From the NCBI GenBank assembly GCA_950295325.1, contig OX485805.1, positions 42,926,758-42,990,757 of the forward strand: a stretch of DNA of 64,000 nt, written 5' to 3'. This stretch comes from Polytrichum commune (lineage: Eukaryota; Streptophyta; Polytrichopsida; Polytrichales; Polytrichaceae). The first letter of the stretch is position 1. Each line of letters opens with the position of its first letter. Below are positions 10,541 to 20,471 of the stretch, one piece after another. The notes under the pieces were generated by a model. It was not told where the DNA came from. It was given only the letters and a program-made list of their open reading frames with translations, and searched no databases. The position numbers were made by a program, and so were the translations under genes.

Positions 10541-10909
10541 GGGGTCAGTGCATTACCTCGCCTTGGTCGTGCCTTGACGACGTTGATGCCGGCATCGCGT
10601 GCGCTGCCCCACCTCTGTCACCGCCGCCTCCGACGACGCCGTCAGCCGCAACCTGCTCCTGCAAAGGCTGACTGTCAGGCCTTTGTCCCAACCCAACCTC
10701 CGCATGCGCATCATGCATTGGTTCATCGACTGGGTTAGGAGTAGAGGTATCACCAGGCCCTTGCGGGCCTTCAACATCTAGCATAGGCTCGTCGACCGGG
10801 GTCTGATGGGGGACGGGGTTTGGGTCGGCCGACCCAAACCCTGCTGCTTGGCGAGGGTCGCTCTGCGACGCTGCAACGTCGGCACTGTTTGGGTCGGACG
10901 ACCCAAACA
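10513..10909. repeat. Three copies of the 24-bp dyad in the 3' part of gene J
   Basis: Copies of the consensus TTTGGGTCGNNCGACCCAAA lie at 10513-10536, 10817-10840 and 10886-10909, with middle NN = GC, GC and GA. Outer bases extend the symmetry to 24 bp. The last two lie inside the open 3' exon of gene J and are translated as GRPTQT or FGSxDPN-like peptides depending on frame, so protein sequence seems not to be what is conserved. Confidence 0.9.
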
Positions 10910-12034
10910 TGTGGGGGTCGTCCCGCTGGTGGTGTGGGGGCAAGAGGATGGGAGGCCGGAGCGGGGGGGTGCCAACGAGCTGGACGCTCCGGGGACGCGC
11001 CAAAGGTTTGGATCATCCACCTGCTGCACAGGCGCGTAAGGACGGGCGTGCGGCTGCAGCAAATCCGCGAAGCTGAAGGAATGCTCCAACGCCGGCCGCG
11101 GGCGGATATCCTGTGGAGGGAAGCCTGCGGGCAAGTGAGGGAATGAACTCGGGGGAGCCATCACCAATCCCTGCGCCAGCATGCCCTGGATCACTTGCGT
11201 GATGAGGTCCGCTTGGGACGGAGTTTGGGACATCGCCCTTTGCCGCTCCTGCTCCAACAGGAGAGCCCTCAACTCCGCGACTTCGTTGCGGACAGAGGGT
11301 TCCTCGGCGGCAGCCCTCTGCAGTCGCACACGCTGCTCCTCGTCTCGGAGCATTTTTGCGTTCGCCTCCTCCACGGTGAGGACCTCCGGTTTCACCCTCA
11401 CATTCCCGGCGAACGCTCTGGGGGAGGCAGGATCAGACCTCAGCTTCTTGGCGAGTTCCATGTCGTCCTCGTCCTCGGAGCTTATTGCGATCGTCTCCTC
11501 CACCGCATAGTCCCCGTACAGCTTCTTCCCCTTCATCCTTCTACGCTCCCTGAAGGTGGCCGTCGCGTCCCTCGAGTACATATCCTTGGCGTCGTCCACC
11601 GTCAACGCGGGCACCAGCCTGCTCTGCGGCGTGGCAGGCCGCATGGCCTTCTTCCGCTGAGGGGCCTCGGATTCTTGAGTGAATCCTGTTGCCCCTTCCT
11701 CCACCTCCCCCTCCACTTTCTCTGCTTCCTCCTCCGCCTCCTCCTCGTCTTCCTCCCCCTCCTCCCCAACCCTGCCACCTGCTCCCATAGACGGATTGCC
11801 CGGATGCAACCCGATGAGCGGCTCTGGCAATTGAACGGGGGCCCGCATGGCGAATTCACCCGGGTTGATTCGCCTCGCAATATCCAAAGGATTCTTGCCC
11901 CCCTCGACGATCTCTTCGACGTAGGATCCGGGTATCCAGTCGAGGATGTCCATTCTCTTGGCCAGCGCCTTTTGGGTCCTGTAGAATTGAACATCGGCAT
12001 CCTCTACATAGGAGTAGATGTTCAACCCAGACAT
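10778..12034 (-). CDS. Gene J, exon 3: methyltransferase-like end plus acidic coiled tail
   Basis: The exon starts right after an acceptor (TGATTGTGCAG|ATG at 12034). It opens with MSGLNIYSYVEDADVQFYRT, which follows the FGGS motif of exon 2 exactly as the 'GR.wiGiE..p.Y' strand follows motif I in class-beta DNA methyltransferases. Then come a Glu-rich low-complexity run, a basic stretch (FRERRRMKGKKLYG), an acidic SUMO-interaction-like patch (ETIAISSEDEDDMEL), a coiled coil rich in Glu/Arg/Ala, and a Pro-rich tail. The frame stays open to 10778, but the end is uncertain: another frame (10545-11003) reads an acidic PVDEPM-type tail more like that of the paralogue K, so a frameshift or extra splice is possible. 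Confidence 0.65.
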   Translation of the reverse strand: MSGLNIYSYVEDADVQFYRTQKALAKRMDILDWIPGSYVEEIVEGGKNPLDIARRINPGEFAMRAPVQLPEPLIGLHPGNPSMGAGGRVGEEGEEDEEEAEEEAEKVEGEVEEGATGFTQESEAPQRKKAMRPATPQSRLVPALTVDDAKDMYSRDATATFRERRRMKGKKLYGDYAVEETIAISSEDEDDMELAKKLRSDPASPRAFAGNVRVKPEVLTVEEANAKMLRDEEQRVRLQRAAAEEPSVRNEVAELRALLLEQERQRAMSQTPSQADLITQVIQGMLAQGLVMAPPSSFPHLPAGFPPQDIRPRPALEHSFSFADLLQPHARPYAPVQQVDDPNLWRVPGASSSLAPPRSGLPSSCPHTTSGTTPTCLGRPTQTVPTLQRRRATLAKQQGLGRPTQTPSPIRPRSTSLC

Positions 12035-12116
12035 CTGCACAATCAAAATCAATACTATTAGTAACACCAAATGAACATATAATGGAAAATGACTTCCAAA
12101 CAAAATAAGAATAGTT

Positions 12117-12212
12117 AGTTTGGGTCGCTCGACCCAAACTATGCATGGCCCTAGTTTGGGTCGCTCGACCCAAACTGTGCATGCCCCTAGTTTGGGTCGT
12201 TCGACCCAAACC
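12117..12212. repeat. 36-bp tandem array of the dyad in intron 3 of gene J
   Basis: Dyads at 12117-12140, 12153-12176 and 12189-12212, exact period 36, with NN = CT, CT and TT. They sit inside the GT-AG intron 12035-12245. Confidence 0.93.
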
Positions 12213-12245
12213 GAACGTATAGGGACTTCTGGGTTTTCTGCTTAC

Positions 12246-13577
12246 CATGGCTGCAAAAATCGGTTTGGACCCCCCGAAAACGTTGAAGATGCAGTCCCCT
12301 CTCTTCGTGAGGGTCCTCATCATCCGCAGGTAGAACTCCATGCGCAGCTCATCCGCGGGGTAGTTGGCGTACTTCGCCTCGTCATATAAGCTCCTGCTGG
12401 TACCCAACCCTTCTTGGACTTGGAAGAGCTTTTCCATCCTGGCTATGGGATGGTTTGGCACCTTAAGCAGCTCAGCTTTGTACACGAAGTACAAACACAG
12501 CACGTTGACGATCTTCGTCTTCTTGTCTTTCAGCGTGCTGTACGCCCCCTCCGCCGGTGCAGCAACGTAGTGAGATTTCGAGACGGCATACTCCGGCTGC
12601 AATTTGCGCACGATCTCGTAAACCTGCTCTGCCCTTCTGTCCTCGACAATCCAGAGCCAGACGTCGACCTCCCTGAATTTGGGGCTGGCGTAGTCCACGA
12701 ACTTCGACAAGAAAGGATCGTAAAAAGGGGTGCTCATAGTCCCCTCGAATGAGGCTCCAGGGATGTTCCTGAAGTCTATCATTCCGAAGGGGAAGCGGTC
12801 CCCGGCTCTAGTCCTGATCGCCTTCCTTGACTCAGAACCCGGCCAACCCTGGATCCTGAGAGGTTCGACAGTGACCATGTTGAATTGCGCATCGCCTTCG
12901 AAACTGACGATCTTCTTCTCCTTTATGAAGTTGGAGAAGGCCCGCACTGAGTGTTCGGGAAGCGCCCGGTTCCTCCCCCCCTTCACGAGCTTGGATCTGA
13001 GGAAGTCGTCTCCCGCCTCCCTCATGAGTGCCGCCATGGACGCACTGGTAAACTTATATTCGGCTTTGAAGGCCCTCCAGTGCGCCTCGTCGACCTCTCC
13101 GTCCACGATGAGCTTCTTCTCTGGCACAAGCTTGTGCAGCTCCTGGACGATGGTCGTCTTCTTCTTCCTGTTCTCCGTCCATTCCTTCATTGTGTAGCAT
13201 GAAGGGACGAAGATCTTGGGTTTGGTGAAGACGATCTTAGGGTGGACCCAGCATCTCTTCGCCGTCGTCTCCACGTGTAGGATGTGGGACGCCGCTTTTC
13301 CCATCTCTGTCTCGGAGAGACCTTGAAGCGCTCTGAAGAACTCCCTCACCAGAGGCTTCATTTGCTTGAAGCGCGTAGTCTGGTTGAAGAGCATGCCGGT
13401 GTCGGGGTCCATGAGGTCCCCCGTCTCGTGTTTTTCAAAAACACTCTTCCATCTTGCCCATACGGAATCGGACGCTGTGATCAAATAGATTTCTCCTCTC
13501 AGCTCGTTATACTTTTTCTGCTTGTGGCTAGCATTGTCGATCGAGGAGAATTTATTGATCATTTGATATTTGAAGTC
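12246..13577 (-). CDS. Gene J, exon 2: degenerate DNA-methyltransferase-like domain
   Basis: 444 codons, acceptor CCTGTGCAG|GAC at 13577 and donor GCCATG|GTAAGC at 12246. The second half reads like a class-beta N4/N6 DNA methyltransferase. There is a strand at the motif IV position (MIDFRNIP instead of the catalytic DPPY type), then a helix and strand region VDVWLWIVEDRRAEQVYEIVRK resembling 'lkpgG.l.iw...q...i...l', then PADELRMEFYLRMMRTLTKRGD and motif I as NVFGGSKPIFAAM (usual form DpFaGSGTT..AA). Numbering from the ATG in exon 1, motif IV is near residue 710 and motif I near 875-886. With DPPY and the second Gly lost, it is probably inactive as an enzyme but may still bind DNA or a nucleotide. 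The family call is inferred from motif order. Confidence 0.6.
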
Positions 13578-13638
13578 CTGCACAGGAAGACATTAGCACA
13601 TGTTAGACAACACATAATGGAAAAACAAATGCAACAGC

Positions 13639-13833
13639 AGTTTGGGTCGAACGACCCAAACTATGAACCTGGCGAAAACATCTTAACAATTTCAGAGTTT
13701 GGGTCGACCGACCCAAACTATGAACCTGGGGACAATATCAAAATAATTTCAGAGTTTGGGTCGACCGACCCAAACTATCAACCTGGCGATGACAACAAAA
13801 CAATGTAGGAGTTTGGGTCGATCGACCCAAACA
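13639..13833. repeat. 57-bp tandem array of the dyad in intron 2 of gene J
   Basis: Dyads start at 13639, 13696, 13753 and 13810, exact period 57, with NN = AA, AC, AC and AT. Together they fill most of the GT-AG intron 13578-13840. The spacer is 'tatgaacctggcga..' with variation. Confidence 0.93.
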
Positions 13834-13840
13834 TACTCAC

Positions 13841-15166
13841 CTCCCATTTGGGGTTCTTGTCTTTAGCATTCTCCCTTTCCTTGGGAGGCCTCCCATAAAA
13901 CTCCCACACCTCCCTCGAGGCCATGATGTTTCTGATCCACGATGCCTGATAGGCCCTCTTTTTGTTCCCCATGTTGAAGAACCTGGAGATGTCGCTGAGG
14001 ACCGTCTCGTTGTCCGACCAAACCACCAAAGCCTTCCAAACTTTTAGCTTCTCCTTCTGGTTGTTCGGGTCGTCCCACTCGGTCATCAACTGGATTTTTT
14101 TCGAGGCCTCCACACTGTGCTGCCCGTCAATCAGCCAGAAGTCTCCTTTAGAGATTGCCGGCCACATCTCAGGCGTCGGCATTCTTTTCAGCCCTTGTGG
14201 CATGACAACAATTGTCTGCCTGTCGTCCTTGAATTGCCCGCCCAAGATTTGAGCGACCATCCAGTCGACGTAGGCGTCCTCCTTGGCTCGGACGCACTTC
14301 TCTGGTGGCGCAAGGTGGCACTGCGCAATGTTGACCTCGAATTTGAAGTCCCTGCCCATGAAGAAGCAGTGCAGGCATTTTGTCTCGAAGTTGTTGTTTA
14401 TTTTTTGTATTTCGCCTGCATCCACCTCTTGGCCAGGCTTCGGCATCCGGAGCTCCGGGGAAACAGGCTCGTCAGTCATCCCCGATGACTCTCTTCCCCT
14501 CTTGGAAGGGGTCGTCTGACGGCTTCCTGATGGCGTTGGCGTCTCGCTGTCAGCCGGCGTTGTTGTAGTGCTCGTCCGTCTCGAGTCTGCAGGGACCGCC
14601 CGCGGTTTCCTCACAGTTTGTGGTCTTGAGGACCCTGCGCCTTCTTCCGTCGTTGCCTTCCGCCTCACAGGCTGCTGCGTCTTGGGTTTGCTTTGCAGCG
14701 CCTTGTTGAGAACCGTGATAGCCTGTTTTAACTTCGTGAACCTGCTCGCAACCTTCGTGTTCGTTACACTACCATCTATGAATATGGCCTCCGGTTTTAT
14801 GGTTTCAGGGTCGACGCAAGTCTCCTTGGCGTACAGGGGGTCGAAGGGCTCGGAGAAATGGTGCATGAACATGTGGACGTTCTGCACGGCGGAGTTCTCC
14901 AGTATCACGTCTACGTAGTCCCCGAGAGACTGGACGGACGCAACCTCCCATCCCGTCAGCGTTGCCCAGGTGTGCTGCTCGTGGGTCCCCACCTTCACCA
15001 CGAATAGCAGCTTGAACATGGATGCCTTCACCACCTGAACGGACCATGCCAAAACGACGCCATCTTTTGGGACGTAAGAATCGTCCTGTGGAGTTTCATA
15101 CTCCTGCCAAAGGTGGTCTGGCGCGAGCATGAACCACCTGTCACCTGGTCTCTTTTTAGGGGCCAT
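13841..15166 (-). CDS. Gene J, exon 1 of the coding part: ParB/sulfiredoxin-like domain
   Basis: 442 codons from ATG 15164-15166, which immediately follows an acceptor (TTGGATTGCAG|ATG), to the donor TGGGAG|GTGAGT at 13841. Residues 1-160 are unrecognised. About 160-255 is a basic Ser/Thr/Pro-rich linker. About 255-400 resembles a ParB N-terminal-type domain: INIAQCHLAPPEK, then TIVVMPQG, then WLIDGQHSVEASKKI (usual IDGhHR..A), then a strand and SDISRFFNMGNKKRA, like the 'N..R...s' region. In bacteria and phages ParB-like domains are often fused ahead of DNA methyltransferases, and the same order is seen here across exons 1-3. The usual Arg of DGxHR is Ser. The ATG at the exon start fits the 5'-UTR intron described separately. 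Confidence 0.6.
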
Positions 15167-16252
15167 CTGCAATCCAAGAAATCGAAACTGTGAGTTTCGG
15201 TCGATCGACCCAAAGTATTGCAATGTGCATTTAACATTTGGAGGATTGACCCAAACATTTACTTAATTTTCAAAGTCGTTTTAAAAGATCTTTTAGATTT
15301 TAAAGTGTGGTTTAGGTGGTCACCCTGTAATGTTTGGGTCTAGCGACCCAAACATGATGAGGCTGCAAATTTAGGTATCTCAACACATTCATTTCAGACT
15401 GCAATGTTTGGGTCGAACGACCCAAACAATTGCTTAATTTTGGAAGTTCTTTTATATTTTACAATGTGGTTTAGTTCTTCTCCCTGTAATGTTTGGGTCG
15501 AGCGACCCAAATATGTTAGGCTGCAAATTTAGGTAGCTCAACCCATTCATTTCAGACTGCAATGTTTGGGTCGAACGACCCAAACAATTACTTAATTTTC
15601 AAATTTCTCTTTTATTTTACAATGTGCTTTAGTTCTTCTCCCTGTAATGTTTGGGTCGACCGACTGAAACATGTTAGGTTGCAAATTTAGGTAGCTCAAC
15701 CCAATCATTTCAGACTGCAATGTTTGGGTCGAACGACCCAAACATTCATTTAATTTTCAAAGTTCTTTTATATTTTACAATGTGGTTTAGTTCTTCTCCC
15801 TGTAATGTTTGGGTCGAGCGACCCAAACATGTTAGGCTGCAAATTTAGGTACCTCAACCCAGTCATTTCAGTCTGCAATGTTTGGGTCGAACGACCCAAA
15901 CATTTACTTAATTTTTGAAGTTCTTTTATATTTTACAATGTGGTTTAGTTCTTCTCCCTGTAATGTTTGGGTCGAGCGACCCAAACATAATGAGGCTCCA
16001 ATGTTTGGGTCGCTCGACCCAAACAAGAGGCTGCAATGTTTGGGTCGAACGACCCAAACATTTAGTTCATTTTAGGCTGCAATTCAAATATTTATTATAT
16101 TTTAATATGAGTTTGGGTCGTCTCCCCAAACTACTGTGTTTCCAGATGCATGTTTAATGCTTGGGCAACATATACAATGCTTATGCATTGTATATGTAAC
16201 AGGAACCTAAAGGGAATGATGCAAATTGTGTGCACTGATGCAAATTGCTTAC
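15167..16252 (-). other. Probable 5'-UTR intron of gene J
   Basis: On the minus strand a strong donor (GACAAG|GTAAGC, intron from 16252) and a strong acceptor (TTGGATTGCAG at 15167) bracket 1086 bp. The sequence upstream of the donor has no ATG for about 240 bp, as expected of a 5' UTR. The whole 158-bp satellite lies inside. Inferred, not proven. Confidence 0.6.
15193..16133. repeat. 158-bp satellite with two dyads per unit
   Basis: Dyads start at 15331, 15405, 15490, 15563, 15648, 15721, 15806, 15879 and 15964, then more closely at 16002 and 16037. Degenerate copies lie near 15193, 15236 and 16110. Alternate dyads are 158 (once 159) bp apart. Unit text between dyads is 'ggctgcaaatttaggta..' and 'ttctccctgtaa'. 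Half-units are about 73 and 85 bp. Arms are conserved while the central NN varies (AA, AG, AC, CT). Confidence 0.93.
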
Positions 16253-16500
16253 CTTGTCTTTCAAACTCTTGAAAGTTGCTCTCACAATCTGCTTCTTACA
16301 ACCAGACTCAGAAACTCTGTTGTGGCACTAAAGAACAACTCTCACAAAGATCTCAGAAACACAATGAATCTCTCAAGCACCCTAAAACTTTCTCACAAAC
16401 CCCCTGATTCTTGCAAACTCAGGCCTAATTTGAAAGACCTCTACCTTTCTATCACACTCGACCGTGCTCACTTCTACTCAACCTAAAATCACTCCATGCA
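16253..16500 (-). other. Probable 5'-UTR exon of gene J
   Basis: Minus-strand sequence ending at the donor AAG|GTAAGC. It is free of ATG apart from one near 16495 that meets a stop after one more codon. It looks like a leader exon. The transcription start was not located. Confidence 0.4.
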
Positions 16501-17566
16501 TGAATTTTACAAAACAAGTAAGGAGTTCAACACAATAAACCGCTCCGAACTCACTCAAAGCTAACACTCTGGACCAAGAAGAGAGAATAAGAAGAGGAAG
16601 ACAATAACACGAGGAATAGAATGAGAGAAGAGGAGGAGAAGCATCAGAGAGGAGGAGAGGAATGAAGGAGAAAGAAGAATGAAGGGAAGCGGCGCGACCA
16701 AGACAAAAGCAAAAGGTGCGAGAGGAAGCGCTTAGCGCGGCGCTATGGAAAGTGGCGGCGGCGTTTCCAAGAGCGGCGCTTGGCGCGGAGGAAGAGAGGA
16801 AGAAAAAGAGAGAAAGAAAAAAGAGGAGGGGAGAGAAGGAGAGAGCGGAAGGGGTCACCCTAAACCCTCGAATCCGGGCCATTAGATTGCGCCGGGCCCA
16901 TCAACGGCTCAGAAGCCTCGCGGGCCAACACCTTGCCAGGTGTCGACACCTCCTTGGTTTAGGTGGTTGCCCGCGAGGCTTGTGGTGTTGACACCTGCCA
17001 CCCTAGGGAGATTGCCTTCCTGGTTGTCCTTGCCCCTAGGTGCGGGACATAGGAGGGCCGGCGCCTCTCTTGGCCGCCCGGCCCCGGCCTTCTAACCCGC
17101 TATTCATTAGCGGCAATTCAATACCAGTCAAAAACCTACGTGGACTAAGGTATTCCACAAAATTAACACCATCACCAACTCATATTTTAATGGTGTTCAA
17201 TTGAATGATCACCCGTTGGAATTGATAACATCGTTGAATGTAGCCATTATCGTTTTGGTGTATGAATAATGTAATTTATGGAATCATATGAGAGTGTTAC
17301 AAAGTCTAAGAGGAGTAAGTCATAATTATATTGCAATCCACAAAGGCAATTACACGGTGCAATAATATAAATATGGTAACCATTCACATGGTTAACAGTT
17401 TAGGATTATGTATTGTAATTTATATGATGGTTGTTGGTAGAGGACAATGCTCTAGTCTATAATGGATACCCTAACAAGTAGCATTAGAGTGAACATTAAT
17501 ATATGTACTTAGAAGTTCACATTTGAAGTACATGGGAGAAACAAATGATTACACGTTCATTCCGAG
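16501..17566. other. Intergenic region between gene J and the DUF7869-like gene
   Basis: 16575-16850 is strongly GA-rich on the + strand, and the long Ser/Leu/Phe-rich minus frame across it is a composition effect. 16880-17095 is GC-rich and 17100-17560 AT-rich. The two genes diverge from here, so promoters for both probably lie in this stretch. No RNA gene or terminal inverted repeat was recognised. Confidence 0.5.
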
Positions 17567-20280
17567 GTGGATCCCACTCATAGGTTCTCCCTCCGCAGGT
17601 GGCCATTGAGGAATGTCACAATTGATGGAGTTAGCTTGCGTGAACATGAGCAACGACACATGCAAATCGAAAAGGAGGTGCAATCAAACATGCGGCCGCG
17701 CAAGGGTCAAAGAAAGTACGATACATTGGCACGTCCTGCTCCGTCTGCAACTGATTGTAAACGTCAAAGGTTGCTCGGGGAGGAGTCCATTAGAGAAGTT
17801 GCCACAAAGGATTGTTGTGTGCATCGTTGTTGCCAATTGTTTCCAAGGGATAAATTGAAGGTCATCCGCGAAGAAATGTGGCTTGGAGATTTCCGTCTAA
17901 GATCCACAAGAAAACTTGATGTCCATAGGGCGATACATGTGAATGGGACGGGTCACAAGGTCATCACCATTGAAAGCATAGACGTGTGTTGTAAGGCATG
18001 GTACACCATTCACGGTGTGTCGAAATCGGACTTTTATAGACAAGCTGCTTATGCCAAGGAAGGCCGCCGGTCCCGTCACCATGGTAACGTGGGTTTAAAG
18101 AAGCCTAGGGAAGCAACAAGGCAAGCAACGGCCACTCTAGCAACCATCATTGTCCCTCTTGCCGATGCAATGCCGCACAAAACACGCACACTCACAACCG
18201 GTGAAAAGGTTGTGGAGAAAGTTCTTCCCACAGGCACAAAATGGAAAGACATATTGTTGGACGTTAATGCAGTTGGCGAGAAGATTGGGTTGGAGCCAAT
18301 TTCATTGTCAAAATTGAGTGCAATCAAGAAACAAAACTTTAGCGAATACATTACAAAAAGACGAGGGGACAAATTTGCCAGGTGCTCTAATTGCGAGAAG
18401 TTGAAGCGCCTCCGGGATGCACACACGATGGGCACCGAGTCATATGCAGCGCATCAATTGAACTATTTCAAGCACGTAAACATGCAAGAGGCACACCGTA
18501 ATGATTACTACACAAATAGAGCTTTGTCCATCTCCAGGCCCTTGGAGGTTCTTACGGTCATCCATGACAAAATGGACCATGCCAAAACAGCCTCCCCATG
18601 TTTTGCAAATCGAATCAAGGCCACGGATGGGTTTTTCAAGTTGCCTGTATCGGTTACAGGTGAACTTCGAAACAATGTCATGACATACTCTAAATGTTGT
18701 TGTATTTTATTCCGTGATGTACTGGAGAACATGGATTCCTTCATAATGGTTTATTCATACATAGATGCTAATCACGTTGGGTTGGCATTGCAGGAATGAT
18801 TGCACATGGACACGGTGATGTCAAATTTGCTCATTATGCTCTTGATTTGTATCCAGCGGATTCAAACCACACGATAGGATCATTTGCAAGGTTTTTACGT
18901 GATTTAGAGAAACCACCAGCCTATTCTTCAGGATTGTTATTTGAGAACACGGGTTCAACACCTTTATATGAAGCGGTGTTGGATGGAAAAGATGTATGCT
19001 TGCATTCGTTGCCCGAGCCACCCAATGAACCCGTGATTGCCAAGAAGTTGCCTCCAACTTTGCGTGTCCAATTGGACAATTGTGCCAAGGACAATAAAAG
19101 CAGATATGTATTTGCATATTGGTCGTTGTTGGTTGCGAAAGGCATTTTCAAGGAGGTTTTTGTGTCCTTCCTATTGGTAGGCCACACACACGATGATATT
19201 GATGCATCTTTTGGGCGGTGGAGCATGAAGTTGCGGGAGGAGGATTTCCCTACAATTCCATTATTGATGAAGTCGTACATGGATTTGGAGAACGTTCCCG
19301 TCATCCCCCATATGATTGAGGAGATGCCAGACTTCAAGGCATTTATAGAACCTTATATTCGAAGTGGAGCTCACCGATTGATCGGGCATACGAAGGCACA
19401 ACAATTCCGCTTCTATATGGGTGACGATGGTGTCCCGGCCATGCAATACAAGTTGTTGTGCACGTCACAAGACTGGAGCCCGCCGGAGGGTCTTCTTGTG
19501 TGGCGCGTGGATGCGGATGGAAAGACCATGTTACCGGATGGGGAGCCTAGGCCTTGTAAGCCAATAGCCATGAAGAATTTGGAGGATATTTTGAAAGGTA
19601 TATCAGGCTTCATACAATATTGGGAGAGTTTGAAAATAGCGGATGTTGGCGGATCATGTTGGCATCGTTATGGGAGTTGGATACATTATTGGACACGTGT
19701 TCGTGCCGCCTTGGCAGACCTCCACCAAGATAGCCCTCATACTTTGAGGCATGGATTTTGGCCACAAACACGAGTCGATGTACAAGCTTCAGAGCCTAGT
19801 CTTTTGGGAAATGGAGAGGTTCGAGAGGAGTTTGATGTGGACGACCATTACGTGGGGCCTGCTAGTAGTCGTCCCCCACCATCTTTCCGCATTGCAGTGG
19901 ATTGTCATGAAGGTTATATGCTCATTTTGCGTCCTGGAGACGAGACATATGCGAAGCCAGTGTGGGTGGCAAGAGCTTTGTCCAATCCCAATTTTGTAAC
20001 TTCCAGCCCTCATTTTCGACAAATACAAGTGGAGTACTATCGACCGACAGCAAGGAATGAAGATGTGATTCGGCATTATACAGGCTGGGATACAAACCCT
20101 AACTTTCGGTGGAAGGTGGATTCTGAGCACGGTCCATCTTGGGTAGATACAGATTCCATATTCATAGCATGGAAACCACGGAAACACCATAGTGGATCAG
20201 TGTCCATCCCTCAAAAGTACATAACTTTTGCAAAAGACAACCTTGCTCGGATTGCAGAAGAAGCAACCCACGTTGAATGA
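17567..20280 (+). CDS. DUF7869-like protein, probably transposon-derived
   Basis: Two open blocks (17567-18659 and 18794-20280) join through a 134-bp GT-AG intron (GTTACAG|GTGAAC to GGCATTGCAG|GAATG). The splice restores VTGMIAHGHG and gives 859 residues. Motifs fit DUF7869-type proteins: an N-terminal CCVHRCC cluster, KARCSNCEKL-like cysteines, DKMDHAKT near residue 334, QLDNCAKDNKSRYVFAYW near 459 and GHTHDDIDASFGRWSMKL near 493. The three acidic motifs (D, D, D in GHTHDDID) look like an RNase H-fold, DDE-like triad; that is inference. The start is uncertain because an acceptor-like TCCGCAG|G lies 30 bp inside. The frame is otherwise undamaged. Element B inserted about 190 bp past the stop. 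Confidence 0.7.
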
Positions 20281-20471
20281 GAAGTTGGTAGGATTGTGTT
20301 AGCATGATTATAGTTTAATACGTAATTATAGCAATATAAATTACACATATGTGTGCTCTTCAAAATTGGGGCAGAGTTTGGGTAGAACTTACGAATACTA
20401 TATTGTTTGGAGTTGGATGAATATCCATTTACTATATTTCAAGCTGCAATTGAAGTTCATCTTATTATTAT
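20281..20471 (+). other. 3' flank of the DUF7869-like gene
   Basis: AT-rich, no coding signal, probably 3' UTR. It ends in ATTAT, the target site duplicated by element B. Confidence 0.5.

Noticed and set aside
11195-12061. Long + strand open frame of 288 codons
   Set aside because: It is antisense to exon 3 of gene J, is Arg/Leu-rich from GC-rich codons, and has no domain; J has splice sites and a paralogue supporting the other strand.
15193-16133. CRISPR-like array of palindromic repeats
   Set aside because: The genome is eukaryotic, and the spacers between dyads are themselves repeated with a 158-bp period rather than unique. No cas genes are present.
16478-16882. Ser/Leu/Phe-rich minus frame of 134 codons
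   Set aside because: It lies over a GA-rich tract and is explained by composition; the region is better read as leader and promoter of gene J.
18660-18799. Frameshift splitting the DUF7869-like gene in two
   Set aside because: A GT-AG intron (18660-18793) joins the halves in frame and restores a sensible motif, so no frameshift is needed.
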